From Saccharothrix longispora (lineage in GTDB: Bacteria; Actinomycetota; Actinomycetes; Mycobacteriales; Pseudonocardiaceae): DNA of 64,000 nucleotides. The notes below the pieces were generated by a model. It worked only from the letters and a program-made list of their open reading frames with translations, was not told where the DNA came from and did not search any database. The stretch lies in NCBI RefSeq assembly GCF_030852425.1, contig NZ_NSDM01000012.1, positions 62,001-126,000 on the forward strand. Reading direction: 5' to 3'. The stretch's first letter is position 1. Each line of letters opens with the position of its first letter. The position numbers and the translations under genes are program-made. Below are positions 46,801-54,944 of the stretch, piece after piece.

Positions 46801-48609
46801 GGAGACCCTTGGTGGCAGCTCGCATTGAAGCCGTCGGAGGGAGAGAAAAAGAGGAGGCAAGACGCGACACTGGACCTGCCTTCGATCAAGGATCTCGTAA
46901 TCGACGGCACTACCGAGGTAGTAGCAACGTCCACATTCATTGGCGCAATTTCACAGTATCCAACCCTCAGAGGATTGCGGCCTGATCTTTATCGGTGCTT
47001 CATGGCACAATCTTGGACGCATGCGACCCACCATGGCACCATCGGTCTCATTCACCTGGACACACACTTCACCGACGACAAGGCGGGCGACCTTAGAGAG
47101 GAGACATACGCGCGACTGCGACGCCATTGGGAGTTCGCAAATGAGTTGAAACTTTTTGAGATTGGCAACAGAAAGCACTACAGCGTAAACATTTATGGAT
47201 CACCAGTTGACAACCCGCGATTTCTTCACGCCGTTTCCCTCTATCATCCCGACACTGCAAAGCGATCGCTTGAGCACGACGGCACAGGCGAGGAGCCTGG
47301 CCCCAAGGGATCTGATGGAAACTGGGATCTTCGACCTCACCTCAAGCGGGTAACCGAGGTAACAGACGACATCCTTCGTACATGGCATGCGATCGCCGAG
47401 TTGCCTGGTGCACCCATTCGACGCACGCGAATGGCCTACACGATTAACCAAGCCGCTTCCGGCGTACTGAAAAAAATTTCCTCCGCCGAACGGCTTGGAG
47501 GTTTGGGATTGGTCTCTTCTGCGGGATGGAACGAAACTATCGATCGAAAAAAGGGTCGCCTTGAAGTCAGATGGGGTGCTCCACAGTCGTGGAACGATGT
47601 AATCCTTGGCGGCCCGCATCTGTTCGTGGCAACACCGTTTTACAAAACCCCGAACCCCACGATGAAGAACTATAGAGACTGGTCAGCTACCGATTTCGAG
47701 AGCCTTCCCTTTGACGCTATTCCTATCACGACGCACAAGCCGGCGGGCGACCGATCCTTGTACGACCGACACTATACGAATTGGGGGGAGGGTGATCGCC
47801 GAAAGCCAGCGCGTGCGCAGTATCGGATAGCCTGGAGAAGAATGGCCGACAACACGGCGGAACGCACTCTTATGCCCGCGATCATTCCTCCTGGAGCTGC
47901 ACACGTGGGGACCGTACACAGTCTTGGCCAGGCGGATGGAGGCTGCAATAAACTACCTGTCGTAAATGCAATTATGGCATCCCTTGTCGGTGATTTTGTA
48001 ATTCGCTGTGTACCAAAAGACGACATACTCCTGGCGGCAGTCAACCGTCTCCCGTGGTTTTCCCCTTCGAGACGAGTTCGAGATATGATAACATTGCGGA
48101 TGCTGCGACTTACATGCATTACTGATGCATATCTCGAATTGTGGCAAGCCTGCTATTCGGACACCTTTATCGACGATAGCTGGGCTGGTGGATACAACCA
48201 CTCACGCCGGTTTCCCCTAGGCAACGTTGGCCCTGTTCTGACTCAAGACACTTTGTTGCGCATTGCTGTCGACCGTCGGCAGGCCCTGGTGGAGATCGAT
48301 GCTCTTGTCGCAATGGCGCTCGGACTTAGCGCTGATGAACTGTGTGCAATATATCGCAGTCAGTTCCATGTTCTGTACGGGTACGACCATTATGAGTATA
48401 CCTACGATGTCAACGGACGTCTTGTTCCTAATCAGGTGCTGACCCGGTGGCGCAAGAAGGGGCACCGGGTCAGCCGGGAAGATCGGACCGCGACCAACCA
48501 GCCGGGTAACACCTATACCTACGAACTGCCGTTCGTGACGTTGGATCGGGAAGCGGACATGCGGCAAGCGTATGCCCACTTCCAGCAGTTGCTGAAGGAG
48601 CGTTCGTGA
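43879..48609 (+). CDS. drmMI: DISARM DrmMI-like adenine-specific DNA methyltransferase
   Basis: A 1,576-residue enzyme whose GTG overlaps the drmD-like stop. Long N-terminal part without nuclease motif (about 1-530), then methylase motifs: X-like QSASYYTPEVLTRF (about 536), I EPALGSGAF (about 578) and IV NPPW (about 957). The N-terminal 850 residues are in the usual high-GC style, but from about 46,560 to 48,420 (the probable target-recognition part) the DNA is much poorer in G+C: 25/60 in 47,941-48,000 against 47/60 in 54,001-54,060. That points to a foreign or swapped recognition domain. It should methylate adenines to mark self DNA. The stop overlaps the next gene's GTG. Confidence 0.84.
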   Translation: MNGSDAILVGEGWISEHYFTTQAKGESFHAKVLERRAFWDAEAKEGRATPRSRFVETRQNLESDLAALAELLDPAAEVDARDGRTADDAAAAVHERLLDVLELTGHGLVLDRQGPLLRVSPPGVTGHAPLVVVSARPVAAVEDLLARDAVTLREPVQLTEDAEEVKSAARLTSALFVADDAPDLVLLLAGRWVLLAERERWAEGRYLAVDVQLVCERNDGKKGGEIDRALTCLSAQSIAPDADGTLWWHSVLEASVKHTVGVSKDLRDGVRLSIEIIANEVVARWRDKGLDPLPASEAQPLAKQALRFLYRILFLLYAEASPELGVLPVGAREYDQGYSLDRLRELVQVELASPRARSGTHLYESLTALFRLVDKGHTPKTVSGDSEDEQDAAFGEGLTFNPLKADLFRPEATAHIDAVGLGNAALQQVLTHLLLSKESRGKDRGFISYAELGINQLGAVYEGLMSYTGFFAETDLYEVAKNGDASKGSWVVPVERADGIARADFVKTPDPHTGEPRPVLHRKGTFVFRLAGRERQQSASYYTPEVLTRFTVGQALEELLDQGGRTTTAAEILQMTVCEPALGSGAFAIEAVRQLAEQYLKRRQAELGVRLDPDDYPRRLQEVKAYLALHNVYGVDLNATAVELAEISLWLDTMVEGLSAPWFGLHLRRGNSLVGARRAVYPRSHVSNKSWLTEAPRVVPIMSLANDIETGRVSNEGIHHFLLPADGWGAAVEAKEVVALASEAADRLRAWRRTVRSKPTQQQVNTLVELAHRVEVLWQIAHRRLNMAEQEVHRVIPVWGADDLPSGGGTVQRKQIEAALTDPNGAYQRLRRVMDAWTALWFWPLTDEIVTVRGVRVEPPTFAQWIAALQALLGRSPEVRKKSLPRETLASSADWGQLNDAEKLELFFSSALPVENVLQEHPWLVVCDRVAKQQGFFHWHLDFTTVFARGGFDLQIGNPPWVKPETNIKALLAEGDPWWQLALKPSEGEKKRRQDATLDLPSIKDLVIDGTTEVVATSTFIGAISQYPTLRGLRPDLYRCFMAQSWTHATHHGTIGLIHLDTHFTDDKAGDLREETYARLRRHWEFANELKLFEIGNRKHYSVNIYGSPVDNPRFLHAVSLYHPDTAKRSLEHDGTGEEPGPKGSDGNWDLRPHLKRVTEVTDDILRTWHAIAELPGAPIRRTRMAYTINQAASGVLKKISSAERLGGLGLVSSAGWNETIDRKKGRLEVRWGAPQSWNDVILGGPHLFVATPFYKTPNPTMKNYRDWSATDFESLPFDAIPITTHKPAGDRSLYDRHYTNWGEGDRRKPARAQYRIAWRRMADNTAERTLMPAIIPPGAAHVGTVHSLGQADGGCNKLPVVNAIMASLVGDFVIRCVPKDDILLAAVNRLPWFSPSRRVRDMITLRMLRLTCITDAYLELWQACYSDTFIDDSWAGGYNHSRRFPLGNVGPVLTQDTLLRIAVDRRQALVEIDALVAMALGLSADELCAIYRSQFHVLYGYDHYEYTYDVNGRLVPNQVLTRWRKKGHRVSREDRTATNQPGNTYTYELPFVTLDREADMRQAYAHFQQLLKERS
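46560..48420 (+). other. Low-GC segment inside the drmMI-like gene
   Basis: Hand counts: 25/60 G+C at 47,941-48,000 and 28/60 at 48,121-48,180; neighbouring genes run above 70%. The reading frame is uninterrupted across both edges. It corresponds to about residues 895-1,510, after methylase motif I and spanning motif IV and the presumed target-recognition domain, so replacement of specificity is the simplest reading. Confidence 0.7.
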
Positions 48610-51600
48610 CTGAACTGCTGCCCACCCTGCAGGCGGCTCGGATCCGGACCAGCCTCGTCGACTACCTGACGACGACCTTCGGGCTCACCGACGGGGACGC
48701 TCGCGATGGGTTGGACCGGTTCCTGTCCGATCCGGATACCGGCATGTTCAAGGGGCCGTACGTGCGGCTTCGGTTGCCGTTCCGTGCGGCCGATGCGGGG
48801 TGGCGGGACACCCTCGGCTGGTACGAAGGCTTCCCGCCCTACGGGCACCAGGCAGCGGCGTTCGCCCGGCTGGCGTCCGCCCCGCAGGGCGAACCGCGTC
48901 GTCCGCTGCCGACACTGGTCACCACCGGTACCGGCTCGGGCAAGACCGAGGCGTTTCTCTACCCGATCCTCGACCACGTGCTGCGCGCCCGCCACGAAGG
49001 CGTATCGGGCATGAAGGCGCTCATCCTCTACCCGATGAACGCGCTCGCGAACGACCAGGCGGCGCGATTGACGAAGCTGCTCACCACGCAGGCCGACCTC
49101 ACGGGAGTTACGGCCGCGCTCTATACCGGTCAGGTCGGACCGACCCGCACCACGGTCACCTCGGACGGGCTGATCACTGACCGGGCGATAATCCGGGACA
49201 CCGCACCGGACATCCTGCTGACCAACTACAAGATGCTCGACCAGCTGTTGCTGCGCGCCGAGGACCAGGACCTGTGGCGGCAGTCGGCGACCAGCCTGCG
49301 TTACCTGGTGCTCGACGAGTTCCACACCTACGACGGCGCGCAGGGCACGGACGTGGCGATGCTGCTGCGCCGGCTGGGGCTGGCGCTCAAGAGCCACTGG
49401 CAGGAGGACGACCCGCGCGTTGACGATGCGGCTCGCGCTCGGCCGCTCGGCCTGGCCACCCCGGTCGCCACCTCGGCGACGCTGGGTGACAAGGGCGATC
49501 CCACGGTGATGCTCGACTTCGCCCGCGCTGTCTTCGGGGAGCGGTTCGACGCCGACGCGATCGTGACCGAGACCCGGGTGAGCCTCGACGAGTGGGCCGC
49601 AGGCGCGGCGGAGACCATGTCGGCTATCGGTCTCACGCCGGTGGAGGTTGACGACCTCGACGTGGTGGGGGCGGTTGACGAGGTGTCGGCGCTCGGCCAC
49701 GACCCGGCCAGCGCACGGATCGCCCGGACGGTCCTCGGCGTCCTGTACGGGATCGAACCGGATCGGTTCATCGACCAGTCTCCGGAGTTCCTGCTGGCGG
49801 CGAGCCGTGCGCATCCGCTCGTGCAGAAGTTAGCGCGCCAAGCGGAGCATGCGGTCGGCCTCGACACGCTGGCCGCCCGCGTGTTCGGTCGGGGTGACGG
49901 GGACGTCGTCCCCGTGGAGACCCTGCTGTCCTTGGTGCTGGCGGCACTCGCCCACGTGCGCGCGGTCGCGGGTCGGCCCGCGCTGTCGGTGGACGTGCAC
50001 CTGTGGGTGCGTGAGCTGACGCGCATCGACCGGGTCGCGGCGGCCTCGGCACGGTTCCGCTGGGGTGATGACGGTCCGCCGGTCGCCGACGTCTACGCGG
50101 AAGAGGCCCGGCCGTCTTTTCCGGCGATCTTCTGCCGGCACTGCGGCCGCTCGGGTTGGGGCATAGGTCTGGCACCCGTGGGCACGAGCCTGGCCGTGAA
50201 TGACGACGACATCCGTCGTGACCACGCGGCTAGGGAAGGTCGTTTCCGGCCGTTGCTGTACGCGCCTGCAGAGGCAGCCGTCAACCTCGACCAAGGCCAG
50301 CGAACCGACGGGTTGATGTGGTTCTCGGTGCGTCACCGGGAACTGCTCACCAGCGTGGCCGAGGACGACCCCGACCTCCGTGACGGCTGGATCCTGCCGG
50401 TGCTCACCAATCTCGGCCCCGAGGCCGACGAGCAGAGCCGCAAGGACACCTGCCCGTCCTGCGGTCAGGAGGACGGCATCCGGTTCCTCGGCAGCGCGAT
50501 CGCCACACTGCTGTCGGTGTCCCTGTCCACGCTGTTCGGCTCGCCCATCCTCGACGCGAGGGAGAAGAAGGCGCTGGTCTTTACCGACTCTGTGCAGGAC
50601 GCCGCGCACCGAGCCGGGTTCGTCCAGGCCCGCTCGCACACCCTGACCCTGCGGTCGGTGTTCCGCGACGCGGTGGCTGAGGGCGCGCTGACCCTCGACG
50701 AGTTGGTCGAGGAGGTGATCCGGCAGGCGGGTGACGACCCGTTCGCGCGCTACCGCATCCTTGCCCCCGAGTGCGCCGACCGGGAGTCCTTCGTCGAATT
50801 CTGGCAGGCAAAGTCGCTGCGCTCGGTGGGCTCACCGGTGCGCTCCCGCGTTCGCAAGCGGCTCGCGCTGGACGCCGCGCTGGAGTTCGGCCTCAACTCA
50901 CGCATCGGCCGCACCCTGGAGCTGACCGGCTCGGTGGCCGTCGAGGTGGCGGCGGGGCAGCCCGCGCGGATGGCCGGCGTCGCCCGTGCCGCCATGCAGG
51001 GCACGTCGTGGCAGAACCAACTCGACGCGGAGGACCGGGACGGCACGATCCTGGTGCAGTGGGTTCGTGGCGTGCTAGACCGGATGCGCGCACAAGGCGC
51101 GATCGACCACCCGTGGTTCGACCGGTACCGCGCCGAGGACGGGCGGGACTGGTCGATCTGGGGCGGGCGGCCCCGCGGCGAGGGGATGCCCGCGTTCCCG
51201 CGTGACCGGCCCGCTCCCGCCTACCCGAAGGTCGGTGGACCGAGCGGGGCGACCCGAGGCCTGGACGCCGTCACCTCGGCCCAGTCCTGGTACGCCCGCT
51301 GGACCGCTCGTGTCCTCGACGTCTCCCCGCTCGACGGCGGGCGGCTGGCGCGGCTGCTGTTCGACCGGTTGGCCCGTGACGGCGTGCTCATGACCACCAC
51401 CAGCGAGTCCGGTGCCACCGTGTACGCCATCCCCGTCTCCGGCGTCGTCGTCGCCCCCACCGGGCCGGCGGCCGCTACGTCCGCCGACCAACGCCTGCTG
51501 GTCTGCGACACCTGCCGGGCCACGACCCCCGGATCCCCTGTCACGGTCGATCAGCTGACCGGAGCGCCGTGCCTGCACGTGCGGTGCCGCGGCAGGCTGG

Positions 51601-54600
51601 CACCCGAGCCGTTGCCGGACAACTTCTACCGCCGCCTGTACGCCTCCCCGGACATGCGTCGGGTCGTGGCCCGCGAGCACACCAGCCTGCTGGACGACAA
51701 GACCCGCTTGGCGTACGAGGACGGCTTCCGCACCGCCGGCGGCAACCCGCAGGCGCCCAACGTGCTGGTCGCCACGCCCACGCTGGAGATGGGCATCGAC
51801 ATCGGCGACCTTTCGGCGGTGTTCCTGGCTTCCCTGCCGCGCACCGTCGCCTCCTACCTTCAGCGCGTCGGTCGGGCCGGGCGGCTCACCGGCAACGCTC
51901 TCGACATCGCCTTCGTCACCGGCCGCGGCGAGCAGCTGCCCAAGCTCGGTGATCCGCTCTCGGTTGTGGACGGTGAGGTGCGACCGCCGGCGACGTACCT
52001 GGCCGCCGAGGAGATCCTGCGACGGCAGTACACCGCGTACCTGGTAGACGCCTTCGCCCGCGACCCTCGCCGCCGCCACCCGCACAAGGCTTCCGGAGCG
52101 ATCGGGTCCTGCAAGCCGGCCTCGTTCCTCGGCGACCTCGTCCTCCACGCCGAGCAGGGTGCCGATGAGGACCTGCCCCGGTTCGTCGCCACCTTCGACG
52201 GCCTGCCCGACGAGGTGGTGGCCGGGCTGCGCGACTGGCTGCGTCCCACCTCTGGGCCGCGCACCAGCGGCTTCGCCGCCCACGTCCACGCCGCGAGCCT
52301 GCGGTGGCAGGAGACGGTGCAGACGCTGAAACAACGGCAGGTCGCCATCGCGGCGTTGCTGCCCGACCTGGAGGCACGGGTGGCGTCGCCTGCCGTGACC
52401 GACGACGACCGGCAGGCGCTGCGTTCGGCCAAGGCCACCGGCAAGCTGACCGCCGGCCAGCTCGCGCACCTGCGCGGTGCGTACTGGATCAGCGTGCTGG
52501 AGGAGTACGGACTGCTGCCCAACTACACCCTGCTCGACGACTCAGTCACCCTCGACGTGGGCCTGTCCTGGGTCGACCCGGACACCGGAGGCCACAAGTA
52601 CGACGCCGCGCAGTTCCAGCGCGGATCGGCGCACGCCCTGCGCGAGTTCGCCCCCGGTGCCACGTTCTACGCCCGCGGCTGGGAGATCACGATCGACGCG
52701 GTCGACCTCGGGTTGGACGGTGCCTCCATCCGCACCTGGGCGTTCTGCCCCCACTGCGGCTACGCCGCCGACGTCGCCGAATCCGGCCGCGAGCTGCCCG
52801 TGCCGTCCTGTCCCCGGTGCGGCAGCCGGGGGATCCAGGACACCGGCCAGCGGCTCGACGTCGTCGAGTTGACCCGCGTGTCGGCCGAGGTCCGCCGGGA
52901 CGAGGTGGCGATCTCCGACCGCCGTGACGAGCGCGGTCACGCCGCCTTCCAGATCGTCACCACCGCCGACATTGATTCCGCCAACGCGGTGCGCCGCTGG
53001 TTCGTCGAGGACAGCGGGCTCGGCTGCACCTACCTGCGCACGGTCGACCTGCGGTGGATCAACCTGGGGGCGCCAGGCCACGGCGCGACCCGGACCATCG
53101 GCGGCGACGACCGGCAGGGCATGCTGTTCCGGGTCTGCTCCGGCTGCGGGAAGAAGGACACTGAATCCGGCCGTAACCGGCCGCACGAGCACCGCCCGTG
53201 GTGTCCGCACCGGACATCGGCCACCGAGGTGACGAGCACGATCGCCCTGTCGCGGACGCTGCGTACCCAGGGACTGCTGATCCGACTACCTCACGCGATA
53301 ACCGTCGGCGACGACTTCGCCGCACCCAGCCTGGCTGCCGCGCTCCTGCTCGGCCTGCGCGAGCAGATGGGCGGCCACCCGGACCACATCCGGGTCGAAC
53401 ACGTCGTGGACCCGACGTTGTCGGACGGCACGGACAACCACGAGGCGATTCTGCTGCACGACGCGGTAGCGGGAGGCACCGGCTACCTCGCCGAGAACGC
53501 CGACCCCGCCCGCCTGCGCGAGTTGCTCGTGCTGGCGTGGAACAGGGTCCGCGACTGCGAGTGCCGGCACGAGGAGCGACTCGCCTGTCACCGGTGCTTG
53601 CTGCCGTTCGCCGCCCCCGGTGCGATCCGGCGCGCCTCCCGCGCGTCGGCCGACCGGCACCTGCGCACCCTGCTCTCATTGACTCCCGACGCTTCGACCG
53701 CCGAAGGGATTGCGTGGACCGTGACCGAGGTGGCGCCCCACGAGGAGCCGGAGTCGCACCTGGAACGTGCCTTCCACCGGCTGCTTGTCGGCCGGTTGCG
53801 CCGCAGTGGCGCCGCCGTCACCGAGACACCGGGACCGACCGGCAACGTCGTCCGCTTCACGTTCCCCGGCGCGCACCGGCAGTGGACGCTCACCCCGCAG
53901 GTGAACGTCGCCGACTCGCGACCGGACTTCCTGTTGCAGACCACCGACATGAATGTGCCCGACGTGGCGATCTTCACCGACGGTCGGGCCTACCACGCCA
54001 GTCCCGCCTGCAACCGCCTCGCCGACGACGCGGCCAAGCGGGCGAACCTGCGCGACGCCGGCCTGATCGTCCTCGCCGTCACCATTCACGACCTCGCCAC
54101 TGACGATGTCGTCCGCCATCCGGCGTGGTACAGCCCCGACCTCGCCGGCAATCTGATGAACGTGCCGCAATTCCAGGCGCCGCCGGAGGCGTACCGGGCG
54201 CTCGGCCGAGGGCCGGTGGACTGGCTCGTCGACTGGGTGACCGCTCCCAACCCGGACGCGGTCCGTGCCGTCGCCCGGGCCGTACCGATGTTCCTGTCCC
54301 CAGGAGCACAGGCGGTGCAGGTCCCCGACACCGCAAGTTTGGAGGAGGTGGCCCGGGCTGTCCTGCTCGACGAGCACCTCCCGAGCGGGGATCGCAAGGT
54401 CTACCTCCACCGCGCGGGTGCCCTCGCTGCCGTTATCGAGATGCTGCCCACGATGGTGGTGCGCGCAGCCTTTGTGCTCGACGACCGCGACGAGGTCCTC
54501 GACGACGCGCACACTGCCGCCTGGCGGGGCTGGCTGCGGCTGTCCAACGCCCTCGCGGCGCGGGACTGGCCCACCGTGGTGACCACGACCAGCCTCACCG

Positions 54601-54944
54601 CCCCGGCGGACAGCGCCGAAGAAGAAACCGACCAGCACGGCAGCCGACCGGCCGGTGCGTGGGCCGACGTGTACGACGCCGCCCAACCGGGGGTGGAACG
54701 CACGCTCGTGGCAGCCCTCGCCGCTCATGCGATCACTCCGCCCGTGGTCGGTGCTGAAGGCCCCGACGGCATTCCGCTCGACGTGTCCTGGCCCCGGTTG
54801 CGGGTCGTCGTCGGCTTCCCGCACATGACGCCGCAGGACCGTGCCGACCTGGCCGCAGCGGGTTGGCTGGTCGTGGACCCCTCACCAGAACTCGTCGTCG
54901 CCGCGGTAGCGGACGCCATCTCACACCGATCCGGGGAGCGATAG
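48606..54944 (+). CDS. 2,112-residue helicase / zinc / DUF1998 / nuclease-like fusion protein
   Basis: Starts at a GTG overlapping the drmMI-like stop. SF2 helicase: TTGTGSGKTEAFLYP (about 105), LDEFHTYDGAQG (about 236), SATLG, and a C-terminal half with VATPTLEMGIDIGDLS and QRVGRAGR (about 1,083). Zinc clusters CPHCGYAAD with CPRCGS (about 1,380-1,410) and CSGCGKKD follow. A DUF1998 domain (about 1,540-1,680) ends with DCECRHEERLACHRCLLPF. After it, SRPDFLL, then DVAIFTDGRAYHAS, then KRANLRDAGLIVLAVT (about 1,770-1,820) resembles a Vsr/DUF559-like PD-(D/E)XK nuclease. So one chain may unwind, sense and cut DNA. Resembles large Lhr/MrfA-type DUF1998 helicases; distinct from the drmA-like protein in this locus. 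Not part of the basic DISARM set. Confidence 0.82.
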   Translation: MTELLPTLQAARIRTSLVDYLTTTFGLTDGDARDGLDRFLSDPDTGMFKGPYVRLRLPFRAADAGWRDTLGWYEGFPPYGHQAAAFARLASAPQGEPRRPLPTLVTTGTGSGKTEAFLYPILDHVLRARHEGVSGMKALILYPMNALANDQAARLTKLLTTQADLTGVTAALYTGQVGPTRTTVTSDGLITDRAIIRDTAPDILLTNYKMLDQLLLRAEDQDLWRQSATSLRYLVLDEFHTYDGAQGTDVAMLLRRLGLALKSHWQEDDPRVDDAARARPLGLATPVATSATLGDKGDPTVMLDFARAVFGERFDADAIVTETRVSLDEWAAGAAETMSAIGLTPVEVDDLDVVGAVDEVSALGHDPASARIARTVLGVLYGIEPDRFIDQSPEFLLAASRAHPLVQKLARQAEHAVGLDTLAARVFGRGDGDVVPVETLLSLVLAALAHVRAVAGRPALSVDVHLWVRELTRIDRVAAASARFRWGDDGPPVADVYAEEARPSFPAIFCRHCGRSGWGIGLAPVGTSLAVNDDDIRRDHAAREGRFRPLLYAPAEAAVNLDQGQRTDGLMWFSVRHRELLTSVAEDDPDLRDGWILPVLTNLGPEADEQSRKDTCPSCGQEDGIRFLGSAIATLLSVSLSTLFGSPILDAREKKALVFTDSVQDAAHRAGFVQARSHTLTLRSVFRDAVAEGALTLDELVEEVIRQAGDDPFARYRILAPECADRESFVEFWQAKSLRSVGSPVRSRVRKRLALDAALEFGLNSRIGRTLELTGSVAVEVAAGQPARMAGVARAAMQGTSWQNQLDAEDRDGTILVQWVRGVLDRMRAQGAIDHPWFDRYRAEDGRDWSIWGGRPRGEGMPAFPRDRPAPAYPKVGGPSGATRGLDAVTSAQSWYARWTARVLDVSPLDGGRLARLLFDRLARDGVLMTTTSESGATVYAIPVSGVVVAPTGPAAATSADQRLLVCDTCRATTPGSPVTVDQLTGAPCLHVRCRGRLAPEPLPDNFYRRLYASPDMRRVVAREHTSLLDDKTRLAYEDGFRTAGGNPQAPNVLVATPTLEMGIDIGDLSAVFLASLPRTVASYLQRVGRAGRLTGNALDIAFVTGRGEQLPKLGDPLSVVDGEVRPPATYLAAEEILRRQYTAYLVDAFARDPRRRHPHKASGAIGSCKPASFLGDLVLHAEQGADEDLPRFVATFDGLPDEVVAGLRDWLRPTSGPRTSGFAAHVHAASLRWQETVQTLKQRQVAIAALLPDLEARVASPAVTDDDRQALRSAKATGKLTAGQLAHLRGAYWISVLEEYGLLPNYTLLDDSVTLDVGLSWVDPDTGGHKYDAAQFQRGSAHALREFAPGATFYARGWEITIDAVDLGLDGASIRTWAFCPHCGYAADVAESGRELPVPSCPRCGSRGIQDTGQRLDVVELTRVSAEVRRDEVAISDRRDERGHAAFQIVTTADIDSANAVRRWFVEDSGLGCTYLRTVDLRWINLGAPGHGATRTIGGDDRQGMLFRVCSGCGKKDTESGRNRPHEHRPWCPHRTSATEVTSTIALSRTLRTQGLLIRLPHAITVGDDFAAPSLAAALLLGLREQMGGHPDHIRVEHVVDPTLSDGTDNHEAILLHDAVAGGTGYLAENADPARLRELLVLAWNRVRDCECRHEERLACHRCLLPFAAPGAIRRASRASADRHLRTLLSLTPDASTAEGIAWTVTEVAPHEEPESHLERAFHRLLVGRLRRSGAAVTETPGPTGNVVRFTFPGAHRQWTLTPQVNVADSRPDFLLQTTDMNVPDVAIFTDGRAYHASPACNRLADDAAKRANLRDAGLIVLAVTIHDLATDDVVRHPAWYSPDLAGNLMNVPQFQAPPEAYRALGRGPVDWLVDWVTAPNPDAVRAVARAVPMFLSPGAQAVQVPDTASLEEVARAVLLDEHLPSGDRKVYLHRAGALAAVIEMLPTMVVRAAFVLDDRDEVLDDAHTAAWRGWLRLSNALAARDWPTVVTTTSLTAPADSAEEETDQHGSRPAGAWADVYDAAQPGVERTLVAALAAHAITPPVVGAEGPDGIPLDVSWPRLRVVVGFPHMTPQDRADLAAAGWLVVDPSPELVVAAVADAISHRSGER

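Noticed and set aside
43879..48609. BREX PglX methylase
   Set aside because: Domain style is similar, but no brxA, brxC, pglZ or brxL gene is present, and the SNF2 partner fits DISARM.
48606..54944. Giant helicase as the true DrmA
   Set aside because: Its DEFH motif, DUF1998 and nuclease-like end differ from DrmA, while the gene at 35,950 has the FATGGGKTE and QDELHLL forms and a drmB-like neighbour.
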